Assembly: GCA_019694165.1 (NCBI GenBank) | Contig: JAIBCL010000012.1 | Location: forward strand, 62,001 to 126,000 | Reading direction: 5' to 3' | DNA: 64,000 nucleotides | From: Verrucomicrobiaceae bacterium | GTDB lineage: Bacteria > Verrucomicrobiota > Verrucomicrobiia > Verrucomicrobiales > Verrucomicrobiaceae | Part shown: positions 41,680 through 50,444 of the stretch, in pieces | Position numbering within the stretch: the first letter of the stretch is position 1 | How the letters are laid out: every line of letters begins with the position of its first letter | Position numbers and translations under genes: made by a program | Notes under the pieces: model-generated | Database searches by the model: none | Told to the model about the DNA's origin: nothing | What the model saw: the letters and a program-made list of their open reading frames with translations, nothing else

Positions 41680-44600
41680 ATGACCCTCATCCTCCAATCC
41701 CTCCGCCACTACTGGAAAGGCCACCTCGGTCTTCTCTTCGGCGCGTTTCTTTCCTCCGCCATCCTCAGCGGCTCGCTCGTCATCGGCGATTCCGTCCGCG
41801 CGAGCTTGAAGCGCGTGTCGGAACTCCGACTCGGCAAAATTCAGTCGGGACTCGTCGGCGGTGATCGCTGGTTCACCGAAGCCCTCGCCACCAAAGCCGG
41901 CGCAGCACCGCTCATCCAGATGAGCGGCTCCGCCAGCGTCGCAAACGGCACCGCTCGCGCCAATGGCATTCAAGTGCTCGGCGTGAACGACGAATTCTGG
42001 AAGCTCAGCCCCAGCGGCAAACTCATCGCGATTGCCGACGACGAACTCGCGCTCAACGAGCCGCTCGCCCGCAAACTCGGCGTCAAAGTCGGCGACACCG
42101 TCATCGTCCGCGTCGAAAAACCCAGCGCCATCTCCCGCGACGCCCCGCTCTCCGGCAGCACGAACGAGCAAGTCACCCTCCGCCGCAAAGTCGTCGCCGT
42201 CATCTCCGCGAGCAACTTTGGAGCCTACCAGCTCACCGCCTCACAGCGCACACCGGACACGGTTTTCCTGTCGCTGAAGAACCTGGCGTTTCAGGTGGAG
42301 AAGGAGGGGCGGGTGAATGCGATGCTGAACGGTCCTGCAACCTCTACCACAACGGTTATCGCAAACACAGAGGTTTCCATCTTCGGTCTCAAACTGCCTT
42401 TCACGTTCCAGCAGTCGGATGATCTGCCGCCTGACACAGAAGCCCCAGCCGCTGCCATACGCGATCATTCCTCGCTCGAAGACTTCTCCCTCAAACTTAC
42501 CCGCATCTCCGCCCCCAAACCCGAATGGGAGATCAGCACCGACCGCGTCTTCCTCGACGAAGCCATCACCGCCAAGCTCCTCAAGCAACCTGGAGCCTAC
42601 GGCGTGCTCACCTACCTCGTGAACGGCATCACGTCCTCGAAAGGCCGCACGCCTTATTCGATGGTGACGGCGACGAACGGCTTGAAGAGTAGCCCTCTCG
42701 CTCCGCGAGAGGCACCTTCGACGAACGCTCAAGCTCAAAACTCCGCTTCACCGACCAACGAATCCACAAAGCTCCTCTCGCGGAGCGAGAGGGCTACTAT
42801 CACTCAGTGGCTCGCCGAAGATCACAACCTCGCCATCGGCGACACCTTCGACGTTCGCTACTTCGTCGTCGGCCTCGGGCGCGAACTGAAGGAGGAGAAA
42901 GCCAGCTTCACCGTCGGCGAGATCATTCCGATGAACGATCCGCGCGTCACGAAAGCGTGGACACCCGATTTCCCCGGCGTCTCCGACGTGGACAATTGCC
43001 GCGACTGGGATCCTGGCATCCCGATGGACACGAAGGCCATCCGCGACAAGGACGAGAAGTATTGGGACGATTACAAAGGTGCGCCGAAGGTCTTCATTCC
43101 GCTCGAAGCCGGACAGAAGATTTGGAGCAATCGCTTCGGTCGCTACACCGCCATCCGCTTCGCCGACGCCGGCCAGAGCGAGAAGCAATTGCGCCAACAA
43201 CTCGTCAGCCAGCTCTCGCTCGCCGACATCGGACTCGTGCCGCGCGATTTCAAATCAGAAGCCGTGGCCGCAGCCAAAGGCAGCGTCGATTTCGGCGGTC
43301 TCTTCATCGGCCTGAGCATGTTCCTCATCGCCGCCGCGCTCATTTTTGCCGCGCTGCTCTTCCTCTTCACCCTCGAACGACGCGCCCCGCAGATCGGCCT
43401 TCTGCTCGCGACGGGCTGGACCACGAAACAAGTGCGCCGCTCCATCATCGGCGAGGCCGGACTCGTCGCCATCATCGGCAGCGCGCTCGGCCTCTTCGGC
43501 GGTGCCGCCTACACGAAAGCCGCGCTCGCCGGACTCGGCGGCGTCTGGTCCGGTGCCGCGCAAGGCCTCGAACTCATCTATCGCGCGAATCCCGTCACAC
43601 TCGCCATCGCCTTCGTTTCCTCACTCGCCGTCGCGTTGCTCACCATCTGGCTCGCGAGCCGGAAGCTCTTCAAAGTGCCAGCCAAAGATCTGCTCGCGGG
43701 CGAGATTCAAGGAGTGACCCCTTCAAGCAGTCACAAGAAAAAGCCGACGACTGGAAGTCGCCGTTCCCTGATCACCGCCGTTGTTTGTTTTCTCGGCGCG
43801 ATCGTCCTCGCACTCGCCGCCGGCAAAGCCAAGAACGCCGAGGAACTCGCCGGCATGTTCTTCGGTGCAGGCATGCTCCTCATGATCGCCGGACTCGCGC
43901 TCGCTTCGCGCTGGATGAAACGCAGCGGCTCCGGCCAGCGACACGCGGATTCCGTCTGGCAGATCGGCATCCGCAACATCGCGCGCCGTCCTTCGCGCAG
44001 TCTCGCCGTGCTCGGCATGATGGCCGGCGGCATTTTCCTCGTGATGGCCGTGAACGCGTTCCGCATGGGTGTCGGCCCCGATGCCGCACGCCGCGACTCC
44101 GGCACCGGCGGCTTCGCCCTCATCGGCGAGTCATCGCTGCCGATCTACGAAGACCTCACCGCCAAAGCCGGTCTCGATGCCTTCAGCCTCGACGAAGACC
44201 TCATGAAGCAAGCCAGCATCGTCCCCTTCCGCATCCGCGAAGGCGACGACGCGAGCTGCCTCAATCTCAACCGCGCGCAGAATCCGGTGCTCGTTGGTGT
44301 TGATTCAAAAAAGCTCGCGGGACGGTTTTCGTTTGTGGCAGGCGGATGGGACGAACTTCAAATGACGAATGACGAATTCCGAATGACGAATGGAAAGGCG
44401 AACAAGACGCCCGCAAACGAGACCGGTTCATCATCCGACCTTCGTCATTCGTCATTCGTCATCCCCGCGATCGCCGACCAAGCGACTGCGATGTGGGGCC
44501 TTGGCAAAGGTGTGGGCGATACCGTCGAGTATCAGGACAGCAAAGGCGGCAAGTTTCAGGTGAAGCTCGTCGGCCTTCTCGCCGGCTCCGTGCTGCAAGG

Positions 44601-45213
44601 CAAGATGATCATCGACGAGCGTGCCTTCCTCGAAAAATTCCCCGACACCGCCGGCTATAAGTTCTTCCTCATCGACGCGAACCGCGAAAAATCCGAAATC
44701 CGAAATCCGAAATCCGAAATCGCCGATCTCGCGTCTGCCATCAGCGCCGAACTCACCAAGCAACTCGAAGCACGCGGACTCGCCCTCCAGCCAGCGGCAG
44801 ATCGGCTCGCTGAATTCAACAGCGTGCAAAACACCTACATCGGCATTTTCACCGTGCTCGGCGGACTCGGCGTTCTCCTCGGCACCGCCGGACTCGGCGT
44901 GCTCGTCGCGCGTCACGTCCTCGAACGCCGCGGCGAACTCGGCCTCATGCAAGCCCTCGGCTTCAAACAAGGCGCGCTCCGCTCCATGATCCTCGGCGAG
45001 CACGTCGCCCTCCTCCTCGGCGGCGTGCTCCTCGGCCTCGTCAGCGCCGCCCTCGCAGTGTGGCCAAACTTGAAACAAGGCGGCGGCGATCTGCCGGTCG
45101 GCTTCCTCGTCGCCCTGCTCGCTGGCATCATCGCCTTCGGCTTCGCTGCGTGTGCGTTTGCTGCCATCGCAGCCGTGCGCGGTCGTTTGATCGAGGCGAT
45201 TCGGCGGGAGTAA
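41680..45213 (+). CDS. Large FtsX/MacB-type ABC permease
   Basis: 1177 residues. A membrane anchor lies at about 18-38. The first large periplasmic domain is followed by three membrane helices with the FtsX core (about 540-680), a short cytoplasmic linker and helices near 700-800. A second periplasmic domain and a final three-helix FtsX core (about 1050-1170) complete the protein. This matches the duplicated FtsX layout of lipoprotein/lipid-release permeases. The partner ATPase is at 40202. Three different repeats are read in frame inside it: at 42688-42798 (in the first periplasmic part), 44362-44463 and 44690-44722 (second periplasmic part), adding about 85 low-homology residues in all. Confidence 0.85.
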   Translation: MTLILQSLRHYWKGHLGLLFGAFLSSAILSGSLVIGDSVRASLKRVSELRLGKIQSGLVGGDRWFTEALATKAGAAPLIQMSGSASVANGTARANGIQVLGVNDEFWKLSPSGKLIAIADDELALNEPLARKLGVKVGDTVIVRVEKPSAISRDAPLSGSTNEQVTLRRKVVAVISASNFGAYQLTASQRTPDTVFLSLKNLAFQVEKEGRVNAMLNGPATSTTTVIANTEVSIFGLKLPFTFQQSDDLPPDTEAPAAAIRDHSSLEDFSLKLTRISAPKPEWEISTDRVFLDEAITAKLLKQPGAYGVLTYLVNGITSSKGRTPYSMVTATNGLKSSPLAPREAPSTNAQAQNSASPTNESTKLLSRSERATITQWLAEDHNLAIGDTFDVRYFVVGLGRELKEEKASFTVGEIIPMNDPRVTKAWTPDFPGVSDVDNCRDWDPGIPMDTKAIRDKDEKYWDDYKGAPKVFIPLEAGQKIWSNRFGRYTAIRFADAGQSEKQLRQQLVSQLSLADIGLVPRDFKSEAVAAAKGSVDFGGLFIGLSMFLIAAALIFAALLFLFTLERRAPQIGLLLATGWTTKQVRRSIIGEAGLVAIIGSALGLFGGAAYTKAALAGLGGVWSGAAQGLELIYRANPVTLAIAFVSSLAVALLTIWLASRKLFKVPAKDLLAGEIQGVTPSSSHKKKPTTGSRRSLITAVVCFLGAIVLALAAGKAKNAEELAGMFFGAGMLLMIAGLALASRWMKRSGSGQRHADSVWQIGIRNIARRPSRSLAVLGMMAGGIFLVMAVNAFRMGVGPDAARRDSGTGGFALIGESSLPIYEDLTAKAGLDAFSLDEDLMKQASIVPFRIREGDDASCLNLNRAQNPVLVGVDSKKLAGRFSFVAGGWDELQMTNDEFRMTNGKANKTPANETGSSSDLRHSSFVIPAIADQATAMWGLGKGVGDTVEYQDSKGGKFQVKLVGLLAGSVLQGKMIIDERAFLEKFPDTAGYKFFLIDANREKSEIRNPKSEIADLASAISAELTKQLEARGLALQPAADRLAEFNSVQNTYIGIFTVLGGLGVLLGTAGLGVLVARHVLERRGELGLMQALGFKQGALRSMILGEHVALLLGGVLLGLVSAALAVWPNLKQGGGDLPVGFLVALLAGIIAFGFAACAFAAIAAVRGRLIEAIRRE
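42688..42798. repeat. Inverted repeat inside the FtsX-type gene (ctcgctccgcgag type)
   Basis: A perfect 24-base inverted repeat: the left arm at 42688-42711 begins agtagccctctcgctccgcg, and the right arm at 42775-42798 ends in gagggctact, with 63 bases between. The centre of each arm is itself palindromic. It is translated in frame as SSPLAPREAP ... LLSRSERATI. Confidence 0.92.
44362..44463. repeat. atgacgaat-type inverted repeat inside the FtsX-type gene
   Basis: The left half (44362-44393) has repeated atgacgaat units and the right half (44436-44463) has attcgtcatt units. It is translated as QMTNDEFRMTNGK ... RHSSFVI. It is the same family as the intergenic element at 40111-40198. Confidence 0.85.
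44690..44722 (+). repeat. Tandem heptamer (aatccga) inside the FtsX-type gene
   Basis: About 4.5 copies of the 7-base unit aatccga, translated as KSEIRNPKSEI. Three units make seven codons, so the phase repeats and the frame stays open. Confidence 0.85.
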
Positions 45214-45214
45214 T

Positions 45215-45265
45215 GCGGACACTCTTGTCCGCATTCAGCATCGACCCCTGACAAGTGTGTCCGCT
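45215..45265. repeat. REP cluster downstream of the RAYT gene
   Basis: It starts one base after the FtsX-type stop codon: a perfect palindrome at 45215-45232 and an imperfect partner containing acaagtgtgtccgc that abuts the RAYT stop codon. Confidence 0.85.
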
Positions 45266-45904
45266 TTACCAGTACAACACGTCATTCATCACAAGCGTGA
45301 AGTCTTCATCCCGCAGGTTTGCTTGCGCGGGATTCCTTTCGATGTATCGCCGGAATGCGATCAACTCGTCCACATCACGCACGATGCGGTTGTAGCTGTC
45401 CTCCATCCAAAGCGTCGTGCCGGTCTTGCCCAGCAGCTTGTTGCAGGTCCGAGCACTCGTCCCTTTGATGCCTTTGAGGATGTCGAACAAACGCTCTCCT
45501 GGACGAGGGACGACAATGAGATGGACGTGGTTCGGCATGAGCACGAAGCAATCGATGTCGTAGCGTTCACCGTCGAAATGCAGGACATGCGTTTCAAGCT
45601 GCGCCCGGACTTCGGCAGCGCGCAGCACACACTCGCCCATGCCGGCGTCGAGCCACTGTTCCATTCGATCGCCGAAGCGCTCGGCGTATTCCTCTCGCTG
45701 CTCCTTCGACCACGGCTCTCGATTCCATTGCAGCCAGATGTCGCGTTCACGAATCCAATCGTTCAGCAGCGCAGCAGGGATCGAATCGGCGAGGCGGAAC
45801 GTGACGAAATACGCCACGCCTTCTTGAGTCCAATGCGGCATGTTCCGCTGCTTGATCTCGATCTCACGCCCTGGATTGAACGGCTGGAATTTGATCCGGC
45901 GCAT
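45266..45904 (-). CDS. REP-associated tyrosine transposase (RAYT)
   Basis: 212 residues. The Y1_Tnp/HUH core is intact: MPNHVHLIV supplies the two His residues, and DSYNRIVRD supplies the catalytic Tyr. The RAYT-specific RYIERNPAQANL follows. An N-terminal extension of about 30 residues and a spacer of about 60 precede the HUH motif, as in group 1-3 RAYTs. It would cut and join single-stranded DNA at REP hairpins. It sits within REP sequences of a family that also occurs in pheT. Confidence 0.92.
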   Translation of the reverse strand: MRRIKFQPFNPGREIEIKQRNMPHWTQEGVAYFVTFRLADSIPAALLNDWIRERDIWLQWNREPWSKEQREEYAERFGDRMEQWLDAGMGECVLRAAEVRAQLETHVLHFDGERYDIDCFVLMPNHVHLIVVPRPGERLFDILKGIKGTSARTCNKLLGKTGTTLWMEDSYNRIVRDVDELIAFRRYIERNPAQANLRDEDFTLVMNDVLYW

Positions 45905-45918
45905 GGCGCGGAAAGTAC

Positions 45919-45998
45919 GGCGGACACTCCTGTCCGCCAGTGGTATTTGAAACCGGACAAGAGTGTCCGGTTTACGGCTTGCGGACAGGAGTGTCCGC
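45919..45998. repeat. REP cluster upstream of the RAYT gene
   Basis: Three palindromes in 80 bases: ggcggacactcctgtccgcc (45919-45938), a 24-base one centred on ccggacaagagtgtccgg (45950-45973), and gcggacaggagtgtccgc (45981-45998). They alternate in orientation. The last ends 17 bases before the rhaD-type start codon. Confidence 0.9.
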
Positions 45999-46014
45999 TT
46001 TACCTAACGGTCCG

Positions 46015-47994
46015 ATGAAATCTCTCTGGAACGACACCGAAGCCGCAACATTTGGAACCGATCCGCTGGGGCAGCGCGTCTATACTTCGCGACTGCTCGG
46101 ACGGAATCCTGACCTCGTGCTGCATGGCGGCGGAAACACGTCGGTGAAGGTGGAGGAGAAGGATTTCTTCGGCGAGCCGGTGAACCTTTGCTACGTGAAG
46201 GGCTCGGGCTGGGATCTCGCGACCATCGAGCGCGCAGGCTTCGCGCCGGTGCGCATGAGCGCGCTGCTAAAGATGGCGGAACTCGATTCGATGACCGACA
46301 GCGACATGGTGCTGCAGCAGCGAGTGGCGATGACGAACCCAAACGCGCCCGCCGCGAGCATCGAGGCCATTTTGCACGCCATCCTGCCGTTCAAATTCGT
46401 CGATCATAGCCACGCGAATGCGATCTCGGCGCTGACTTGCGCGAAGGACGGCGAAGCGCGCGTGAAGGAGGTCTTCGGCAAGCGCGTGCTCGTGCTGCCT
46501 TACGTCATGCCCGGCTTCGTGCTCGCAAAGCAGGTCTATGAAGCGATGAAAAAGACCGACCTGCGCAAGGAAGGTATAGAAGGCATCGTGCTGCTGAAAC
46601 ACGGCCTCTTCACCTTCGCAGACGATGCGAAAGCGAGCTACGAAAAGCACATCGAGCTGGTGACGGTAGCGGAAGAGTGGCTCGCAAAGAAGAGCGGCAG
46701 CTACAAACCGGCCACAGCAGAAGCAAACGTGGATCTCAAAGAACTCGCCGCACTGCGTCGCGCCGTCTCGAAGGCTCGTGGCGTGCCGCAGATCGCGAAG
46801 CTGAACTCGACAGCCGAAGCCGTGGGCTACTCGAATACGAGCGGCGTCGCCGACTACGGCACACGCGGCCCACTCACGCCTGACCACAGCATCCGCACGA
46901 AGCGTGCGCCGGGTTACATCGCTGGCGACGACATCGACGGCAGCGTCGCGAAGTTCGCTGACGACTACAAAGCCTACTTCGAGCGCCACAAGAGCGAAGG
47001 CCACACGATGCTCGATCCCGCGCCTCGATTTGTCATCTGGCCGGGTCGCGGTCTTGTCAGCTTTGGCGACACATTGAAGGACGCCAAGATCGTCGCCGAC
47101 ATCAGCGAGGCCACGCACAAGACGGTCGCGCTCGCCGAAGCCGCAGGCCAATGGGAGCCGCTGTCGGAGAAGGACATCTTTGAAATTGAATACTGGGAAC
47201 TCGAGCAGGCAAAGCTGCGCAAAGGACCCGCTCGCAAGGTCCATCAAGGCAAGGTCGCGCTCGTCACCGGTTGCGCCGCTGGCATCGGCTTTGCCATTGC
47301 AGAGTCGCTCGCCGAGCAAGGCGCGCAGGTCGTCGGTCTCGACATCGACAAGGACATCCCGCAGATCATGGCGAAGATCGGTGCCGTCGGCATCGTCGTG
47401 AACCTCACCGAGGATCAGCCCGTGCAGGATGCGATCGACTTCACCGTCCGCGAATACGGCGGGATCGACATCGTCGTCAGCAACGCGGGCATTTTTCCAA
47501 AGAACGACAACCTCGACGCCATGGCGCAGTCAGATTGGGATCGCACGATCTCGATCAACCTCACCAGCCATCAGAAGTTGATGAACAAGGTGATCCCGTT
47601 CGTGAAGCTCGGCATCGACGCCAGCATCATCTTCGTCGGCAGCCGCAATTTCAAAGCCCCCGGCCCTGGCGCGAGCGCCTACTCCTGCTCGAAGGCCGCG
47701 CTCACCCAGCTCTGCCGCGTCGCCGCGCTCGAACTCGCGCCGCACAAGGTGCGCGTGAACATCGTGCATCCCGACGCCGTCTTCGACACGAAGCTCTGGA
47801 CCCCCGAAGCCCTCGCGAAGAGCGCCGCTCGCTACAACATGACGGTCGAGGAATACAAGACCAAGAACCTCATGAAGGTGGAGATCAAATCCAAGGACAT
47901 TGGCAACATGGTCGCCGCCATGGCCTCACCGCTCTTCGCCAAAGTCACCGGCGCGCAGATTCCGGTGGATGGAGGAAACGACCGGGTGATTTGA
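46015..47994 (+). CDS. Bifunctional class II aldolase/short-chain dehydrogenase (RhaD-type)
   Basis: 659 residues from the ATG at 46015; an in-frame upstream start would translate the REP sequences. The N-terminal 400 or so residues are a class II aldolase-like domain (HGGGNTSVK, VKGSGWDL, the metal His in KFVDHSHANAISAL). The C-terminal 250 are an SDR domain with TGCAAGIGFAIAESLAEQGA, NAGIFP, a Ser and YSCSKAA carrying the YxxxK pair. This fusion is the rhamnulose-1-phosphate aldolase/lactaldehyde dehydrogenase type, which yields DHAP and lactate or 1,2-propanediol from rhamnose or fucose. No other rhamnose genes are nearby. Confidence 0.9.
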   Translation: MKSLWNDTEAATFGTDPLGQRVYTSRLLGRNPDLVLHGGGNTSVKVEEKDFFGEPVNLCYVKGSGWDLATIERAGFAPVRMSALLKMAELDSMTDSDMVLQQRVAMTNPNAPAASIEAILHAILPFKFVDHSHANAISALTCAKDGEARVKEVFGKRVLVLPYVMPGFVLAKQVYEAMKKTDLRKEGIEGIVLLKHGLFTFADDAKASYEKHIELVTVAEEWLAKKSGSYKPATAEANVDLKELAALRRAVSKARGVPQIAKLNSTAEAVGYSNTSGVADYGTRGPLTPDHSIRTKRAPGYIAGDDIDGSVAKFADDYKAYFERHKSEGHTMLDPAPRFVIWPGRGLVSFGDTLKDAKIVADISEATHKTVALAEAAGQWEPLSEKDIFEIEYWELEQAKLRKGPARKVHQGKVALVTGCAAGIGFAIAESLAEQGAQVVGLDIDKDIPQIMAKIGAVGIVVNLTEDQPVQDAIDFTVREYGGIDIVVSNAGIFPKNDNLDAMAQSDWDRTISINLTSHQKLMNKVIPFVKLGIDASIIFVGSRNFKAPGPGASAYSCSKAALTQLCRVAALELAPHKVRVNIVHPDAVFDTKLWTPEALAKSAARYNMTVEEYKTKNLMKVEIKSKDIGNMVAAMASPLFAKVTGAQIPVDGGNDRVI

Positions 47995-48070
47995 TCAAGG
48001 CGTCCGCGAATTTCCCCCGTGAGAGCGGAGTGGAAGTTGCCAAGCAGTCGGCAACCACGACTGTTCCGCC

Positions 48071-48277
48071 ATGGGACCAGCGGAAGCGTTTCTTTTCTCC
48101 ATCATCTTCAGCGGCGTCGGCATGGCGGCGATGGCGTATGGGAAGACGACATCTCAGCCGAAGCTGATGATCATCGGCGTGATCCTGCTCGGCTACACGT
48201 TCTTCGTCAGCGATCCGTGGCTCGTCCTCGGCATTGGCCTCGCCTTGAGCGCCAGCCTCTGGTGGGCGGCGGAGTGA
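48071..48277 (+). CDS. Small membrane protein (68 residues)
   Basis: Two hydrophobic helices (about 6-24 and 31-65, the latter possibly two) with a short polar loop KTTSQPK. It begins with Met-Gly-Pro-Ala-Glu. No family is recognised. The start at 48071 is preferred; a longer frame from 48019 reads Arg-rich sequence. It lies 77 bases after the rhaD-type gene. Confidence 0.6.
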   Translation: MGPAEAFLFSIIFSGVGMAAMAYGKTTSQPKLMIIGVILLGYTFFVSDPWLVLGIGLALSASLWWAAE

Positions 48278-48339
48278 CGAGTGAGGCTGGTGCATGAACG
48301 CGCTGACATCTGACCATCTGCGATCCACCAACTGCCTCC

Positions 48340-48849
48340 TCAGCGCACGATCACCGAATCCGGTTCCGCCCGCAGGAGAGTGGAGCCATTGAATCTCTCG
48401 TTCGGTTTGAAGAGCCAGCCGGGATTGGAATTGATGAGCTGCCAGTCCTGCAGGACGAACTCGACGATCTTCAGATCGCTGTTCGGGTCGTAGATGCGAC
48501 GGCCGGAGTAGTAGCCCTTGAGGCGGTACTCGTGATTGTGGTCATGGCCGAACGCGGGGCCGCCATCCATCGGTGCCTCGGGCATACGGTCAGGCGTGGG
48601 TTTAAGCTTTTCATTCATGACCACCAGCTTTGCGTTCTCCCAGCCTTCGCGCGGACGGCGCACGTAGCCCCAGAAATGCGTTCGGTCGATATGGAAGCGG
48701 CGGCCGATGTAGTAATCCCCCGGCGGCTCCGCTGCGATGGACGCCCTCCGCGCCTCGAGCTTGGCGGCGATGTCGGGCGACTCACAACTGCTCAACACCA
48801 AAAGGGAAAGCGGCAGCAAACAGATGAGGCGGAGGGTGTGACGGCGCAT
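48340..48849 (-). CDS. Putative lipoprotein
   Basis: 169 residues from the ATG at 48849. The N-terminus is basic then hydrophobic, ending in the lipobox LVLSSC (Cys about residue 22), so it should be lipid-modified and exported. The mature part has a hydrophilic His/Asp-rich stretch (FGHDHNHEYRLKGYYSGRRIYDP) seen in its core FGHDHNHEYRL. No family is recognised. It converges on the 68-residue membrane gene. Confidence 0.7.
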   Translation of the reverse strand: MRRHTLRLICLLPLSLLVLSSCESPDIAAKLEARRASIAAEPPGDYYIGRRFHIDRTHFWGYVRRPREGWENAKLVVMNEKLKPTPDRMPEAPMDGGPAFGHDHNHEYRLKGYYSGRRIYDPNSDLKIVEFVLQDWQLINSNPGWLFKPNERFNGSTLLRAEPDSVIVR

Positions 48850-49397
48850 GGCGCAGCTACACTGGAAAGGCCTGCGAAGGTGGCAATCGAAAAGCTGTGC
48901 CGTCCATCCGGCTCCGCCGTGCGTCGATGCCCGGCATGGGATCCCGCAGGCTGGATGTCGGCGCGCATGGATGACAAAAAGCGAAGAAGACGAAAGGCAT
49001 GTGAGGCGGCCGGGGTTCTCCGCGTTCAACTGCGCAAATCCGCCGGCACGCAATTCAGGCCGTTCTCGGGATTCGCTACCAGAATCCATGTGACTGGAGG
49101 CGCAATTCGGTGACTGCCTTCCGCAGCCAACAGTTGCAAATGAAGTTCGAGACGGGACAGACTCGTGCGTTGACGCTTCCCTGCCTGTGAGACATGATGG
49201 GCAACGATGATCACAATCACCATTCGCGACCTGCAAAGCCTGCCCGCCCGACACCAATGCTCGGCTTTGGATCGCCACCCGTCTCGAGGCCCTGCCGACG
49301 GCAACTTGTGAACGCATCAAGGCTGGCGGCCGCCTTCTCAAAGATTACAGGCACTTGCGTCCGCTATTGCAATCCTCTTGCCGTCTGATTGCCGGTC
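48850..49397. other. 548-bp intergenic region with no supported gene
   Basis: The region lies between the divergent lipoprotein gene and the TsaC/Sua5 gene. A frame continuous with the lipoprotein gene runs through much of it on the minus strand, but its translation lacks a start context and looks non-coding. A 34-codon frame at 49207-49311 (MITITIRDLQSLPAR...) has an antitoxin-like first strand but ends at once; I do not call it. No hairpin or repeat of the families seen elsewhere was found. Confidence 0.5.
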
Positions 49398-50444
49398 ATG
49401 ATGCAAACAACGCTTCTTCAAACTGACGAACCCGAATCCATGCATCGCGCCGTGAGCGAGGCGGTGCGGCTGCTGACTGCTGGCGACATCGTGGCTCTGC
49501 CTACGGAGACCGTTTACGGACTCGCGGCCGATGCGCTGAATGCAGACGCGGTGGCGAAGGTGTTCGAGGCGAAGGAGCGGCCGTCGTTTGATCCGCTCAT
49601 CGTGCATGTGCCATCGAAGCAGGCGCTGCATGATGTGGCGGAGGTGCCGGAGTCCATCAAGAAGCCGGTGATCCAGCTCATCGAGCGTTTCTGGCCGGGC
49701 CCGCTCACGATAGTACTGCCGAAGAAGCCGTGCGTGCCGGACATCGTCACGTCGGGGATGCCGACGGTGGCCGTGCGCATGAGTTCGCATCCGATTTTCA
49801 AGCGCATCAGCCAGTCGCTCGGCAGGCCCATCGCAGCGCCGAGTGCGAATCGCTTTGGTTCGATCAGTCCGACATCGGCGTCGGCGGTGAAGGCGGAGCT
49901 GGACGGTCGCATCCCGCTCATCATCGACGGTGGCGCGTGCTTGCACGGACTGGAGAGCACAATCATCAAGATCGAGCCGGCGGAGCCGAAACCGCTGATC
50001 ATCATCTTGCGTCCCGGACCCATCGTGCCGGACGACCTCAAGCAATACGGTCGCATCCAGCGGACCGACAAACGCATCATCGATCAGCCGGCGGAAGCGC
50101 CGGGTCAGATCGCATCTCACTATGCGCCGCGCACGCCATTGCGATTGTTGCAATCGCCACGCGACTTCATCCCCGAGCACGGAAAGCGATACGCGCTTCT
50201 GAGCTATCGCGGCGAGCCGCGCGACGGTTACGTCGATCTGCACGACTGGGAGCAGGTCATGGTCCTCAGCCCCGGCAACGGCAAGCTCCCCGAGGCGGCG
50301 GTGCGCTTCTTTTACGTGCTTCGCGAGCTGGACAAGCTGGGTGTCGATGAAATCATCGCCGAGCCGCTGCACGAGCATGGCATGGGCATCGCGATGATGG
50401 ACCGCCTCCGGCGCGCCGCTGCCAGGACGACTTTCTCCCGATGA
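49398..50444 (+). CDS. L-threonylcarbamoyladenylate synthase (Sua5/TsaC)
   Basis: 348 residues from the ATG at 49398. The YrdC/Sua5 catalytic domain (about 1-200) has IVALPTETVYGLAADALN, FDPLIVHV, RFWPGPLTIVL, VAVRMSSHPI and AAPSANRFGSISPT. The Sua5 C-terminal domain (about 220-345) follows, with the family linker containing APGQIASHYAPRTPL. It makes threonylcarbamoyl-AMP for the t6A37 modification of tRNAs that read ANN codons. The stop overlaps the murJ start by ATGA. Confidence 0.92.
   Translation: MMQTTLLQTDEPESMHRAVSEAVRLLTAGDIVALPTETVYGLAADALNADAVAKVFEAKERPSFDPLIVHVPSKQALHDVAEVPESIKKPVIQLIERFWPGPLTIVLPKKPCVPDIVTSGMPTVAVRMSSHPIFKRISQSLGRPIAAPSANRFGSISPTSASAVKAELDGRIPLIIDGGACLHGLESTIIKIEPAEPKPLIIILRPGPIVPDDLKQYGRIQRTDKRIIDQPAEAPGQIASHYAPRTPLRLLQSPRDFIPEHGKRYALLSYRGEPRDGYVDLHDWEQVMVLSPGNGKLPEAAVRFFYVLRELDKLGVDEIIAEPLHEHGMGIAMMDRLRRAAARTTFSR

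Larger units (their letters stand above)
45215..45998. mobile_element. REP-flanked RAYT unit
   Basis: A RAYT gene (45266-45904, minus) with REP palindromes on both sides. On the left are gcggacactcttgtccgc at 45215-45232 and a degenerate partner near 45248-45265. On the right are palindromes at 45919-45938, 45950-45973 and 45981-45998. The same REP family is inside pheT. RAYT proteins act on such palindromes in other bacteria; whether this one does is inference. Confidence 0.75.

Noticed and set aside
49207-49311. A 34-codon frame with an antitoxin-like start
   Set aside because: Too short, no partner gene and no ribosome binding site.
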